Positions 25,723-36,366 are shown, counted from the stretch's first letter. The stretch: 64,000 bases of DNA from Methylobacterium sp. CB376 (GCF_029714205.1 NZ_CP121648.1:7231501-7295500), one strand, 5' to 3'. Translations and numbers: made by a program. The notes: generated by a model not told the origin, from the sequence alone.

Positions 25723-26457
25723 TCACTCCGTAGCCGGCGTCCCCTCCTCGCGCCAGACGCCCTCGCGCCTCAGGAGGAGGCGCGCGGCCTCCTGCTCGGC
25801 GAGGCGCTTGGAGCCGCCGACGCCGAGGCTCGGCGCCACGCCGGCGACCCGCGCCTCGATGCGGAAGATCGGCGCGTGGTCGGGGCCCGCGCGCTCCACC
25901 ACCGCGTAGGTCGGGGTCGGCAGGCCGAGACCCTGCGCCCATTCCTGCAGGGCGGATTTGGGGTCGCGCCCGCGCGGGCCCTCGGCCTCCTCCGCCGCCG
26001 CGAAGGCGCGGTCGATCACGGCCTTGGCCGCGGCGTAGCCCGCGTCGAGGAAGATCGCCCCCAGGATCGCCTCGCAGACGTCGGCCAGGATCGCCGGGTT
26101 GCGTCGGCCGCCGCCATGCACCTCGCCGGCCCCGAGCCGCAGGTGCGGCCCGACTTCCCAGGCCTGGGCCACCGCCGCGCAGCTCTCCCGGCGCACGAGG
26201 CCGGAGAGGCGGCGCGACAGGTCGCCCTCGTCGGCCCCGGGCAGCGCGCGCAGGAGCCCCTCGGCCACCGCCAGCCCGAGCACCCGGTCGCCCAGGAATT
26301 CGAGGCGCTGGTAGCTCTCCTCCCCGGCCCCCGCGCTCACGTGGGTGAGCGCCCGCGCCAGCAGGTCCTTGTCGTCGAAGGCGTGGCCGATCCGCCCCTC
26401 CAGGGCGGAGAGGTCGGGCCGCTCGGCCCTGCGCCGGCCCCGGCGGAGCGCGCCCAT
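25723..26457 (-). CDS. rnc: Ribonuclease III
   Basis: 244-aa double-strand-specific endoribonuclease for rRNA and mRNA processing. The RNase III signature QRLEFLGDRVLGLAVAE carries the catalytic acidic residues. The second acidic patch is DVCEAILGAIFLD. A double-stranded RNA-binding domain occupies the last 70 residues (DPKSALQEWAQGLGLPTPTY and GGSKRLAEQEAARLLL). ATG at 26455-26457 is chosen; a longer frame starting at 26703 overlaps lepB and lacks similarity. It begins 8 bases after lepB. Confidence 0.97.
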   Translation of the reverse strand: MGALRRGRRRAERPDLSALEGRIGHAFDDKDLLARALTHVSAGAGEESYQRLEFLGDRVLGLAVAEGLLRALPGADEGDLSRRLSGLVRRESCAAVAQAWEVGPHLRLGAGEVHGGGRRNPAILADVCEAILGAIFLDAGYAAAKAVIDRAFAAAEEAEGPRGRDPKSALQEWAQGLGLPTPTYAVVERAGPDHAPIFRIEARVAGVAPSLGVGGSKRLAEQEAARLLLRREGVWREEGTPATE

Positions 26458-26465
26458 GGCGGCGG

Positions 26466-27257
26466 TCAGTGGATCGTGTGGAACAGGCGGCTCCAGCGCA
26501 CCGTCCAGGGCCAGTTCCAGATCTGGAGCGGCGAGGCGCCCTCGTCGATCGAGAAGAAGATCACCTCGGCCCGCCCGACCAGGTTCTCGAAGGGCACGTA
26601 GCCGACGCTGCCGAGGTCGCGCGAATCCGTGGAATTGTCGCGGTTGTCGCCCATCATGAAGAAGTGGCCGGGCGGCACCGTGTAGACGTTGGTGTTGTCC
26701 CACAGCCCGCGGTCGCCGTCGCGCTCGATGATCTGGTGCGACACCCCGTTCGGCAGGGTCTCGACGTATTGCGGCACCTGGGTGGGCTGCCCGAACGCGT
26801 CGGTGGTGACGTAATCCTGAACCTGCTCGCGCTTCACCGGCTTGCCGTTGATGTTCAGGAGGCCGTTGATCATCTGGATCCGGTCGCCCGGCAGCCCGAT
26901 CACCCGCTTGATGTAGTCGGTCGCGTTGTCCTTGGGCAGCTTGAACACCACGATGTCGCCGCGCTTCGGCTCGGCGCCCCAGATCCGGCCGTGCATCTCG
27001 AAGGGCAGGTAGTCGCTCAGCGGCAGCGAGTACTTCGAGTAGCCGAGAGAGTATTTCGAGACGAAGAGATAGTCGCCGATCAGCAGGGTCGGCACGAGGG
27101 AGCCGGAGGGGATGTTGAAGGGCTGGAACAGCAGGGTGCGCACCACGACCGCGATCAGCAGCGCCTGGAGGCCGACCTTCACGAACTCCTTGACCGACTC
27201 CCAGGGGCCCGCCTCCTTGGCGGGCTTCAGGTCCGGGTTGATGCGCACGCGATCCAT
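26466..27257 (-). CDS. lepB: Signal peptidase I
   Basis: 263-aa inner-membrane S26 peptidase that removes signal peptides. One membrane helix (about residues 26-44) is followed by the catalytic segment NIPSGSLVPTL with S51 and nucleophile S53. The usual PSGSM has Leu in place of Met. The general base is K117 in DYIKRVIGLPGD. The third motif, GHFFMMGDNRDNSTDSR, is intact. It is followed closely by rnc and era, the usual alphaproteobacterial order. Confidence 0.97.
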   Translation of the reverse strand: MDRVRINPDLKPAKEAGPWESVKEFVKVGLQALLIAVVVRTLLFQPFNIPSGSLVPTLLIGDYLFVSKYSLGYSKYSLPLSDYLPFEMHGRIWGAEPKRGDIVVFKLPKDNATDYIKRVIGLPGDRIQMINGLLNINGKPVKREQVQDYVTTDAFGQPTQVPQYVETLPNGVSHQIIERDGDRGLWDNTNVYTVPPGHFFMMGDNRDNSTDSRDLGSVGYVPFENLVGRAEVIFFSIDEGASPLQIWNWPWTVRWSRLFHTIH

Positions 27258-27388
27258 ATTCCTCGTCTCCGGCGGTCCGTCATCTCGCCGTGGCGACCGC
27301 CGAGACGCGGGCGAGCTAGCCGCGGTGCGCGGGGTCTAGACCAACGCCCGACCGCCCGCAACGCGCCGCGCGCCGCGGGTGAATCGCC

Positions 27389-27796
27389 TCAACACGATTC
27401 GTCCCGCAGGGCCTCGATCACCACGAAGGCCTGGGCGAGGGGCGGGTCGTCGGTCAGGCTGACGTGGAGCCGCGCCCGGTGCCCCGGCGGGACGAGGGCG
27501 GCGAGGCGCGCCGCCGCGCCGCCCGTGAGCCGCAGCGTGGGCGCCCCCGAGGGCAGGTTGACCACCTCCATGTCGCGCCAGAACACGCCCTGGCTCAGGC
27601 CGGTGCCGAGGGCCTTGGCGCAGGCCTCCTTGGCGGCGAAGCGCCGCGCGTAGGAGGGCGCGCGGGCCGCCCGGCGGTCGCTGCGCGCCCGCTCGCCCGG
27701 CGTGAAGACCCGTTGCGTGAAGCGCTCGCCGAACCGCTCCAGGGAGCGCTCGATGCGGCGGATGTCGCAGAGGTCGGAGCCGATGCCGACGATCAC
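27389..27796 (-). CDS. acpS: Holo-[acyl-carrier-protein] synthase
   Basis: 135-aa enzyme that transfers 4'-phosphopantetheine from CoA to acyl carrier protein. The start [16 protein letters not shown] contains D8, one magnesium ligand. [16 protein letters not shown] contains the second conserved acidic residue. It overlaps the end of pdxJ by ATGA and lies 131 bases before lepB. Length is normal for the family. Confidence 0.96.
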   Translation of the reverse strand: MIVGIGSDLCDIRRIERSLERFGERFTQRVFTPGERARSDRRAARAPSYARRFAAKEACAKALGTGLSQGVFWRDMEVVNLPSGAPTLRLTGGAAARLAALVPPGHRARLHVSLTDDPPLAQAFVVIEALRDESC

Positions 27797-28551
27797 GCCG
27801 CCGCCCCGGCCCGGGCCGCGTCCATGGCGGCCCGCATCGCCCGCACCGCCTCGGCGAAGCCGACAAAGACGGATTCGGCCACGATGGCATGGCCGATGTT
27901 CAGTTCGCGCAGCTGCGGGATCGCCGCGACCGGCCCGACGCTGTCGAGGGTGAGCCCGTGCCCGGCATGGACCTCCAGGCCGAGGTCGCTGCCATGGGCC
28001 GCGGCGCGGGCGAGGCGGGCGAGTTCGCGCCGGGCCTCCGCGGCATCCCCGGCCGCGACCGCCTCGCAGTAGCGGCCGGTATGAAGTTCGACCACCGGCG
28101 CCCCGAGGCCGCGCGCCGCCTCCATGATGTGCACGTCCGGCTCGACGAAGAGCGAGACCCGGATGCCGGCCTCGCGGAGCCGCACCACCGCGGCGCGCAC
28201 CGGCTCGCGGGCCGCGACGATGTCGAGCCCGCCCTCGGTGGTGCGCTCCTCGCGCCGCTCGGGCACGAGGCAGGCGGCGTGGGGGCGAAGCCCGACCGCG
28301 ATCCCGACCATCTCCTCGGTGATCGCCATCTCCAGGTTCAGCGGCCGGTCGATCTCGCGCTTGAGGCGTTCCACGTCCTCGTCGCGGATGTGGCGGCGGT
28401 CCTCGCGCAGATGCGCGGTGATCCCGTCCGCCCCGGCCGCGACCGCCAGGTGGGCGGCGCGCAGGGGATCCGGGATCACGCCGCCGCGGGCGTTCCGCAG
28501 GGTGGCGATGTGGTCGATGTTGACGCCGAGGCGAAGGGGGGACGGGGACAT
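27793..28551 (-). CDS. pdxJ: Pyridoxine 5'-phosphate synthase
   Basis: 252-aa TIM-barrel enzyme condensing 3-amino-1-hydroxyacetone phosphate and deoxyxylulose phosphate to pyridoxine phosphate, the last ring-forming step of the DXP-dependent vitamin B6 pathway. Landmarks are [19 protein letters not shown] at the N-terminus, [20 protein letters not shown], and [18 protein letters not shown] at 28549-28551 is chosen; the frame extends upstream without similarity. It is first in the run leading to acpS, lepB, rnc and era. Confidence 0.97.
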   Translation of the reverse strand: MSPSPLRLGVNIDHIATLRNARGGVIPDPLRAAHLAVAAGADGITAHLREDRRHIRDEDVERLKREIDRPLNLEMAITEEMVGIAVGLRPHAACLVPERREERTTEGGLDIVAAREPVRAAVVRLREAGIRVSLFVEPDVHIMEAARGLGAPVVELHTGRYCEAVAAGDAAEARRELARLARAAAHGSDLGLEVHAGHGLTLDSVGPVAAIPQLRELNIGHAIVAESVFVGFAEAVRAMRAAMDAARAGAAA

Positions 28552-28970
28552 CGGTCGCGGGCTCCCGGGATCGGCGCGGTGTAGCGGAGCGCGGGCGGCG
28601 GGGCCAGGGCTCCTCTCCCTGCCTTTCGTCTCCCGGCCCCCCGAATCCGGGCGCGCCGCCTGGACACCTCGCGAGGGCCTCGCCAAGGATGGCCGTGCGG
28701 CGGCGCGGGAGGACGGCTCATCCGAGATTCCTTCGGCGCGCGCGAGACGCCACGATGAGGCTGGGCCGGCCGCATGCCCGCCCCGGAGACGGTATCACCA
28801 TGCTTGCTCGACGGCCCGGCCGCGGCGGTCGCCCGAATGCCCGGCTGCCCCGACCCCACAACTTCGCCCCGATCACCGGCTACGCACTATCCGTCGGCAC
28901 CGCCGCGGAACCGAACGGAACCGTGGCGGTTGCCGGTCGAACGGCGGCCGCAGCCAGACGAGGAGCACGC
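28552..28970. other. Divergent intergenic region, pdxJ / PRC-barrel gene
   Basis: About 420 bases between head-to-head genes. It probably holds both promoters. I see no convincing gene, RNA structure or repeat. The open frames through it are extensions without similarity. Confidence 0.5.
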
Positions 28971-29708
28971 GTGGTCACGATCCTGAGGATGGCCGTCCCG
29001 GCGCTCGCGGCCCTCTGGGCCGTGGCCGCTTCGGCACAGACCGGGTCAGCGCCGCAGGCCCCGCTCCCCTCGGCGCCCGCTGCCCCTGCCCAGGTGGCGC
29101 CTGCCCAGGTGGCGCCTGCCCAGGTGGCGCCTGCCCAGATGGCCCCTGCCCAGATGGCCCCTGCTCAGGTGGCCCCTGCCCCGGCTTCTCCGCCTCCGGC
29201 CGCCCAGGTCCAGGAGGCGCCCGCCCCGGCCAAGGCCCCGGAGGCCGGCCCCGGGGCGCCGTCCCCGGCCGCGCCGCCCGCGGCTCCGGCCGCGCAGGCT
29301 CCCGCCGCGCCGGTGCCGGCCCCGCCTCCGGTTCCGGCCGGGACGCCCGCGACCGTCCTCGATACCAAGGATTACGACGGCGTGCTGGGCAAGCCGGTGC
29401 GCAGCGCCGCCGGCGAGGACATGGGCCGCATCATCGACATCATCGTCGACAAGGACGGGCGTCCCCGCGCGGCGATCATCGATTTCGGCGGCTTCCTCGG
29501 CGTCGGCTCGCGCAAGATCGCGGTCGACTGGCGCGCCCTGCACTTCGCGGCCGACAACAAGCCGGGCCGCGCGGTGCTGCAGCTCACCCGCAACCAAGTG
29601 CGCGTCTCCCCCGAGTACAAGCCCGGCGATCCGATCGTGGTGCTGGGGCCGGCCTCGCCGGCGCCCGACCCCGACCAGGCCGCCGCACGCAATCCCCCCG
29701 AGAAATGA
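28971..29708 (+). CDS. Secreted PRC-barrel domain protein with APAQ[VM] repeats
   Basis: 245 aa. GTG at 28971 has AGGAG seven bases upstream and gives a signal peptide, TILRMAVPALAALWAVAASA, directly at the N-terminus. Residues 38-67 are six tandem APAQV/APAQM pentapeptides, then comes a Pro/Ala-rich linker. The C-terminal 90 residues form a PRC-barrel (YDGVLGKPVRSAAGEDMGR, IVDKDGRPRAAIIDFGGFLG). PRC-barrels bind proteins or RNA; the periplasmic form is common in Hyphomicrobiales and of unknown function. The stop overlaps the start of the MFS gene. Confidence 0.85.
   Translation: MVTILRMAVPALAALWAVAASAQTGSAPQAPLPSAPAAPAQVAPAQVAPAQVAPAQMAPAQMAPAQVAPAPASPPPAAQVQEAPAPAKAPEAGPGAPSPAAPPAAPAAQAPAAPVPAPPPVPAGTPATVLDTKDYDGVLGKPVRSAAGEDMGRIIDIIVDKDGRPRAAIIDFGGFLGVGSRKIAVDWRALHFAADNKPGRAVLQLTRNQVRVSPEYKPGDPIVVLGPASPAPDPDQAAARNPPEK
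29082..29171 (+). repeat. Six 15-bp tandem repeats encoding APAQ[VM]
   Basis: Units of GCSCCTGCCCAGRTG occur at 29082, 29097, 29112, 29127, 29142 and 29157. All are in frame inside the PRC-barrel gene. The high identity between neighbouring units suggests recent slippage. Confidence 0.9.
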
Positions 29709-31045
29709 CGGCGGCGCGACGATCCCAGCGCCGGGCCGCCGGCCACCGGGAGGTGCCCCGCTACGAGCCGCGGCCGGAGGCGGGCCGCGAGCCGGCGCGC
29801 GCGCCCTCGCCCGCGCCGCTCCCGGCCACGCGGCGGGAGAAGCACGCCCCCTCGGCGGCGAGCGCGCGCGGGCTCGACGCCTTCACGTTCTTCGTGGCCA
29901 ACCTCCAGACCGGCTTCGGACCCTTCGTGGCCGTGCACTTCACGGCCCACCAGTGGACGCAGGCCGATATCGGCCTCGTCCTCACCATCGGCGGCCTGTT
30001 CAGCCTGCTCGGGCAGGTGCCCGGCGGCGGCTTCGTCGATTGGGTGCGCTCGAAGCGCGCCGTGGCGGCCCTCGCGGTGGGGGTGATCGGGGCGAGCGCG
30101 GCGGGCCTCGGCCTCTACCCGACCTTCCTTGTCGCGGCCCTCGCCATGGCGGCCCATTCGCTCGCCAGCTGCGTGCTCACGCCCGCCATCGCGGCGATCA
30201 GCCTCGGCCTCTCCGGCCATGCCCGGCTCGGCGAGCGCCTCGGCCGCAACGCCCGCTTCTCCTCGATCGGCAACGCCCTGGCGGCGGCCGGCATGGGGGC
30301 CTGCGGCTACTACCTGTCGAACGCCGCCGTGTTCTACGTGACCGCGGCCCTGGTCGTGCCGACGCTGGTGGCGCTCTCCACGATCCGCGCGGGCGAGATC
30401 GAGGTGGTGCGGCCGCAGGGGCGCGACGGTGCCCCGCCCCCGAGCGGATGGGCGGGCCTGCGGCTCCTCCTCACCAACCGGGCCCTGCTCTGCTTCGGCG
30501 CCTGCATCCTGCTGTTCTACGTCGCCAACGCGGCGATGCTGCCCCTGGTCGGCAGCGTGCTGACCATGCGGGCGAGCCAGACCGCCACCATCCTGATCGC
30601 CGCCTGCATCATGGCGCCCCAGATCGTCCTCGCGCTGATCGCCCCGGCGGTCGGCCGGGCGGCCCAGACCTACGGGCGGCGCCCGCTCCTCGTCCTGGGC
30701 TTCGCCGCCCTGCCCCTGCGCGGGATCCTGTTCGCCTACGCGCAGGAACCCGAGGTGCTGGTGCTGATCCAGGTGCTCGACGGCGTCTCGGCGGCGGTGA
30801 TCGGCGTGATGGTCCCGCTCGTGGTCGCGGACGTGACCCGCGGCACCGGGCGCTTCAACCTCGCCCTCGGGGCGGTCGGCACCGGCATGGGGATCGGCGC
30901 GGCGCTCAGCACGACCCTGTCGGGTGCGATGGCGGACCATCTCGGCACCCATGCGGCCTTCCTGGGGCTCGCCGGCGTGGCCGTCCTGGCCCTGCTGCTG
31001 CTGCTCCTCGTGATGCCGGAGACCCGGCGCGGGCGCGGGGCCTGA
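29705..31045 (+). CDS. MFS transporter
   Basis: 446-aa inner-membrane carrier. The first 55 residues are Arg/Pro/Ala-rich and cytoplasmic. Then come 11-12 hydrophobic segments beginning LDAFTFFVANLQTGFGPFVA. GGFVDWVRSKRAV is a variant of the loop 2-3 motif. The sequence resembles uncharacterised drug-efflux-like MFS proteins of alphaproteobacteria. The substrate is unknown. The start overlaps the stop of the PRC-barrel gene (ATGA), so the two are probably cotranslated. Confidence 0.85.
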   Translation: MTAARRSQRRAAGHREVPRYEPRPEAGREPARAPSPAPLPATRREKHAPSAASARGLDAFTFFVANLQTGFGPFVAVHFTAHQWTQADIGLVLTIGGLFSLLGQVPGGGFVDWVRSKRAVAALAVGVIGASAAGLGLYPTFLVAALAMAAHSLASCVLTPAIAAISLGLSGHARLGERLGRNARFSSIGNALAAAGMGACGYYLSNAAVFYVTAALVVPTLVALSTIRAGEIEVVRPQGRDGAPPPSGWAGLRLLLTNRALLCFGACILLFYVANAAMLPLVGSVLTMRASQTATILIAACIMAPQIVLALIAPAVGRAAQTYGRRPLLVLGFAALPLRGILFAYAQEPEVLVLIQVLDGVSAAVIGVMVPLVVADVTRGTGRFNLALGAVGTGMGIGAALSTTLSGAMADHLGTHAAFLGLAGVAVLALLLLLLVMPETRRGRGA

Positions 31046-31343
31046 GCGTCTCCGGCCGGAGGGCGCCTCGCCGGCGCCGCGTCGCCCGACCGCTGCGTGG
31101 CCCGCGCGTCACAGGAGAGCCCGGTTCGCTGCCCTGCGGCAGCGCCTCCCGCATCGCGGCGAGCCCGCTCAACTCCCGTTCATGTAGGCGCGCTATAAAA
31201 CCGGACGGCCGATATTTTTTGCCTGCAACATAAGGCGACGCTTCCGCGTTGCGGCTTTGGCGGATGGCCGGGAGCGCCCGGCCCATTCCCGTCCGTTTCA
31301 CGACCGGCCGCACGCGGGCGAAGAACCGGGATCGATCGTCACG

Positions 31344-33107
<1,764 letters not shown>

Positions 33108-33243
33108 GCGGGGCGGCGCGAGGGCGCGCTGCGAATCGCGAGCGGCCGCAACCGGTTCGGGGGCGGTCCGCATCCGTTTGATCAATCCCGGCCCGTGACG
33201 GTCGCGTGCGCGGCCCCTTTCGCGCGCAGCGCCGGAACACCGG

Positions 33244-33295
33244 CGCAAGTCCTTGGCGCAAGTCCCTGGCCCAAGTCCCTGGCTCAAGTCCCCGG
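33244..33295. repeat. Four 13-bp tandem repeats
   Basis: Units CGCAAGTCCTTGG, CGCAAGTCCCTGG, CCCAAGTCCCTGG and CTCAAGTCCCCGG follow each other without gaps. They lie between the converging ABC transporter and UdgX genes, outside both coding regions. Confidence 0.88.
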
Positions 33296-33313
33296 GCGCG
33301 TCGCGCTCCGCCC

Positions 33314-34795
33314 CTACGCCGCCCCGGCGAGTTCCTGCGCCAGCATTCGCACCCGGCGCAGATCGTCCACGAAACCCGCATAGGCCTCGGCCTTCGCCTC
33401 CTCGGGCAGGCGCAGCAGGTAGGAGGGGTGCACGGTGACGAAGCCCGCATAGGGTTTGCCGTCGAACCGGGCCGGGCCGCGGGCCCGGGTGATCGGGATC
33501 GCCTTGCCGGTCAGCGCCAGCACCGCCGTCGCCCCGAGCGCGACGACGAGGCGCGGATGCACGAAGCCGAGCTCCCGGTCGAGCCACCAGCGGCCATGCG
33601 CGACCTCCCCGGCGGTCGGCTTCTGGTGGATGCGCCGCTTGCCGCGCTCCTCGAACTTGAAGTGCTTGACCGCATTCGTGAGATAGCAGGAACCACGCGC
33701 GAGGCCGGCCTCCTCCATCGCCCGGGTGAGGAGCTGCCCCGCCGGGCCGACGAAGGGCCGCCCCAGCCGGTCCTCCTGGTCCCCGGGCTGCTCGCCCACG
33801 AAGGCGATCGCGGCGCCGACCGGTCCCTCGCCCAGCACCGCCTGCGTCGCCCCCGGCACCAGCGGTTCGGAGCGCCGGATCAGGGCGTTCAGGGCCTCGA
33901 GATCCTCCGGTCCCTGCGCCGCCATGGCGTCGAGGGCGCGGGTGGGCGTGCGTTTCCGCGGCATGGCGGGCTCCCTCTCGATCATCGCGGCGACGCGGCG
34001 GCGCGCGTTGCGCACGAGGTCGGGAATCGCCGCCGCCTCGGGCAGGTTGCGCCAGTACTTCTTGGGCATCTCCGCCCGCATCGCCGCGAGGTTGGTCCGG
34101 GCCGGGTTGAAGGTGCTGGCGTAATAGGCGCTCCAGCCGGCCTCGAAGGCGTCGCCGGCGGGCAGCGCCTCGCGCCGCTCGGGTGGGCCGAAGCGCAGGC
34201 GCGCGCCGTCCCAGTGGGCCGAGCCCTCGGGCGTCAGGATCAACCAGTCGAAGCCCGGGAAACGCGCCACGAAGAACGGCGCGGCCGCCTCCAGGATGTG
34301 GTGGTCGGGCTCGAACCACGCGGCGAAGCGCTCCCGCTCTCCCTCGCCGGGCACGCGCCGGAAGCGCAGGAAGGCGTGCATCTTGTGCAGGTCGCGCGCG
34401 ACCGCTCGGCGCATGCGCGTCAGCCGGTGGACCAGGGGATCGCTCGCCACCTCGGGGAGGTGGCGCTCGCCCCGCCGCACCCGCCAGATCAGCTGGTAGA
34501 GCAGCGCGTAGCGCGCCTCGTCCCGGTGGGGCACGATCGCGGGCACCAGCGCCGCCACGGCCCGCGGCAGGGCGAGCGGGGGCGCCGGCCCGGCCTCCTC
34601 GGACGCGCGCGCCGCCTCGGCCCCGAACAGGCCGGGCTCGGCCCCGAACAGGCCGGGTTCGGGCCCGAACAGGCCGGGGGCCCCGCCCTGCGTGAAGGTC
34701 ACCGCCTCGGGAGGGCACTCCTCCGCCGCGAGGCGGCGCACCGCGGCCCGGAACCCTTCGAGGTCGGCGCCGGGCCTCAGCGGGATGCTGCGCAC
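33314..34795 (-). CDS. DUF4130 domain fused to UdgX-type uracil-DNA-binding protein
   Basis: 493 aa in two parts. Residues 1-275 match the DUF4130 / radical-SAM-linked family (HLPEVASDPLVHRLTRMRR, HKMHAFLRFR, FEPDHHILEAAAPFFVARF). Residues 300-493 are a family 4-like uracil-DNA glycosylase with GEQPGDQED (334-342) and the KRRIHQKP loop. H390 in that loop is the position at which UdgX forms a covalent bond with the abasic site after uracil removal. Between residues 40 and 60 is a PGLFG repeat. It is followed in the same strand by neither more repair genes nor a terminator; its upstream neighbour, 4 bases away, is the radical SAM partner. Confidence 0.92.
   Translation of the reverse strand: MRSIPLRPGADLEGFRAAVRRLAAEECPPEAVTFTQGGAPGLFGPEPGLFGAEPGLFGAEAARASEEAGPAPPLALPRAVAALVPAIVPHRDEARYALLYQLIWRVRRGERHLPEVASDPLVHRLTRMRRAVARDLHKMHAFLRFRRVPGEGERERFAAWFEPDHHILEAAAPFFVARFPGFDWLILTPEGSAHWDGARLRFGPPERREALPAGDAFEAGWSAYYASTFNPARTNLAAMRAEMPKKYWRNLPEAAAIPDLVRNARRRVAAMIEREPAMPRKRTPTRALDAMAAQGPEDLEALNALIRRSEPLVPGATQAVLGEGPVGAAIAFVGEQPGDQEDRLGRPFVGPAGQLLTRAMEEAGLARGSCYLTNAVKHFKFEERGKRRIHQKPTAGEVAHGRWWLDRELGFVHPRLVVALGATAVLALTGKAIPITRARGPARFDGKPYAGFVTVHPSYLLRLPEEAKAEAYAGFVDDLRRVRMLAQELAGAA
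34620..34682 (-). repeat. Three 21-bp tandem repeats encoding PGLFGxE
   Basis: Each unit contains CCCGAACAGGCCGGG on the plus strand and starts at 34620, 34641 and 34662. Translated on the minus strand they give PGLFGPE, PGLFGAE and PGLFGAE, an insertion inside the DUF4130 part of the UdgX fusion. Confidence 0.88.
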
Positions 34796-34799
34796 GGCC

Positions 34800-36014
34800 T
34801 CACCCGAACAGGGAGAGCTGGCGCGGCGGCTCGGCGAGGCGCGCCCGCAGGTCGGACCGGTCGGTCAGCCGGGTCGGGGCATGGTCGGCGGCGATCAGGA
34901 AGGGCCGCGCGCGCTTCAGGCCCGAGGTCAGCCGCGCCACGTCCGCGAGGCGAAGCCGGGTGTGGCGGCGCGCCGCCACGATCCGGTCCACCGCCCGCAC
35001 GCCCAGGCCCGGCACCCGCAGCAGCAAGTCCCGGTCGGCCCGGTTGACGTCGACGGGGAACCGCTCGCGGTGCTTGAGCGCCCAGGCGAGTTTGGGGTCG
35101 ATGTCGAGGGCGAGCATGCCCGCCTCGGTGGCGTCCGCCACCTCCTCGGGGGCGAAGGCGTAGTACCGCAGGAGCCAATCCGCCTGGTAGAGCCGGTGCT
35201 CGCGGGCGAGGGGCGGCGCCTGCGGCGGCAGGATCGCGGAGGCGTCCGGGATCGGGCTGAAGGCCGAGTAGTAGATGCGCCGCAGGTCGTGGCTGGCGTA
35301 GAGGGCGGCGCTGCGGCGGATCAGGGCGGCGTCGGTCGAGGAATCGGCCCCGACGATGACCTGGGTCGATTGCCCGGCCGGGGCGTAGCGGCGCTTCTCC
35401 GCCCTGCCCTGCGCGATGCGCTCGCGCATCTGGCCCATCGCGGCCTCGATCGCGGCGCCGTCCTTCTCGGGGGCGAGCCGCTCCAGGCTCGCCTCGGTGG
35501 GGAGTTCGAGGTTGATCGAGAGCCGGTCGGCGTAGAGGCCCGCCTGCTCGATCAGCCAGGGGCTGGCCTCCGGGATCGTCTTGAGATGGATGTAGCCGCG
35601 GAATCCGTGCCGCTGGCGCAGGCCCTTCGCCGCCCGGATCAGCTGCTCCATCGTGTGGTCGGGCGAGCGGACGATCCCCGAGGACAGGAACAGCCCCTCG
35701 ATCATGTTGCGCTTGTAGAACTCCACCGTGAGGGTGATCACCTCCTCCACCGTGAAGGCGGCCCGCCGCACGTTCGAGGAGCGCCGGTTCACGCAATAGG
35801 CGCAGTCGAACAGGCAGTAATTGGTGAGCAGGATCTTCAGCAGCGAGACGCAGCGCCCGTCCGGCGTGTAGGCGTGGCAGATCCCCGCCCCCGTCGTCGA
35901 GCCGAGTTCCCCGGCCGCGGCGCGGCGCTTCGGCGCCCCCGAGGAGGCGCAGGAGGCATCGTACTTCGCCGCGTCGGCGAGGATGGTGAGCTTCTTGGCG
36001 AGCCGGTCGTCCAT
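34800..36014 (-). CDS. Radical SAM protein linked to UdgX (putative DNA modification/repair)
   Basis: 404 aa. The [4Fe-4S] cysteines are C67, C71 and C74 in NYCLFDCAYC. Further landmarks are ICHAYTPDGRC, LFLSSGI and RIYYSAFSPIPD. The C-terminus holds a helix-hairpin-helix segment (LRVPGLGVRAVDRIVAARR), which suggests DNA binding. The family is known only from its constant association with the DUF4130/UdgX gene, and its substrate has not been shown to my knowledge. The gene ends 4 bases before the UdgX fusion begins, so the two are one operon. ATG at 36012-36014 gives the normal N-terminus. Confidence 0.92.
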   Translation of the reverse strand: MDDRLAKKLTILADAAKYDASCASSGAPKRRAAAGELGSTTGAGICHAYTPDGRCVSLLKILLTNYCLFDCAYCVNRRSSNVRRAAFTVEEVITLTVEFYKRNMIEGLFLSSGIVRSPDHTMEQLIRAAKGLRQRHGFRGYIHLKTIPEASPWLIEQAGLYADRLSINLELPTEASLERLAPEKDGAAIEAAMGQMRERIAQGRAEKRRYAPAGQSTQVIVGADSSTDAALIRRSAALYASHDLRRIYYSAFSPIPDASAILPPQAPPLAREHRLYQADWLLRYYAFAPEEVADATEAGMLALDIDPKLAWALKHRERFPVDVNRADRDLLLRVPGLGVRAVDRIVAARRHTRLRLADVARLTSGLKRARPFLIAADHAPTRLTDRSDLRARLAEPPRQLSLFG

Positions 36015-36153
36015 GCGCCGAGACTGCGCGCTGTTCCCTGTTTGTTCAAGGCGACCTTTTGGCGCCCGCGCCGCGGGCGCGGTCGCGCGGCGCTGCGGAA
36101 CCGGCCGGCCGCGGCGTCCGTTCTCTGGAAGAATTCCAATCACGGAGATGCAG

Positions 36154-36366
36154 ATGGCGAGTTCCGAGACCGGCATGGCCTGCCAGAGCTGCCGCTACTA
36201 CGACACCCGCAAGCTCAATGCGGGCCGGCCCCAGGGCGACGAGGGCCTGTGCCGCTTCAACCCGCCGGTGAGCCAGCCCGAGCCGCAGGGGCACGGCCTC
36301 TGGCCGGTCGTCTCGGCCTCCGACTGGTGCGGCCACTACTCGCCCCAGATGATGGCCGGCGAGTAG
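36154..36366 (+). CDS. Small four-cysteine protein of unknown function
   Basis: 70 aa with cysteines C10, C13, C33 and C59, in the order ACQSCRYYDTR, GLCRFNPP and WPVVSASDWCGHY. This looks like a zinc- or iron-binding fold. No signal peptide is present. The ATG at 36154 has GGAG six bases upstream; an ATG at 36148 would add two residues. It is divergent from the radical SAM gene across about 140 bases. I do not recognise a named family; similar short CxxC...WCG proteins occur in alphaproteobacteria. Confidence 0.75.
   Translation: MASSETGMACQSCRYYDTRKLNAGRPQGDEGLCRFNPPVSQPEPQGHGLWPVVSASDWCGHYSPQMMAGE

Noticed and set aside
36154..36366. Idea that the four-Cys protein is a peptide substrate (RiPP) of the nearby radical SAM enzyme
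   Set aside because: The rSAM protein belongs to the UdgX-linked family, has no RiPP recognition element that I can see, and the Cys pattern looks like metal binding.
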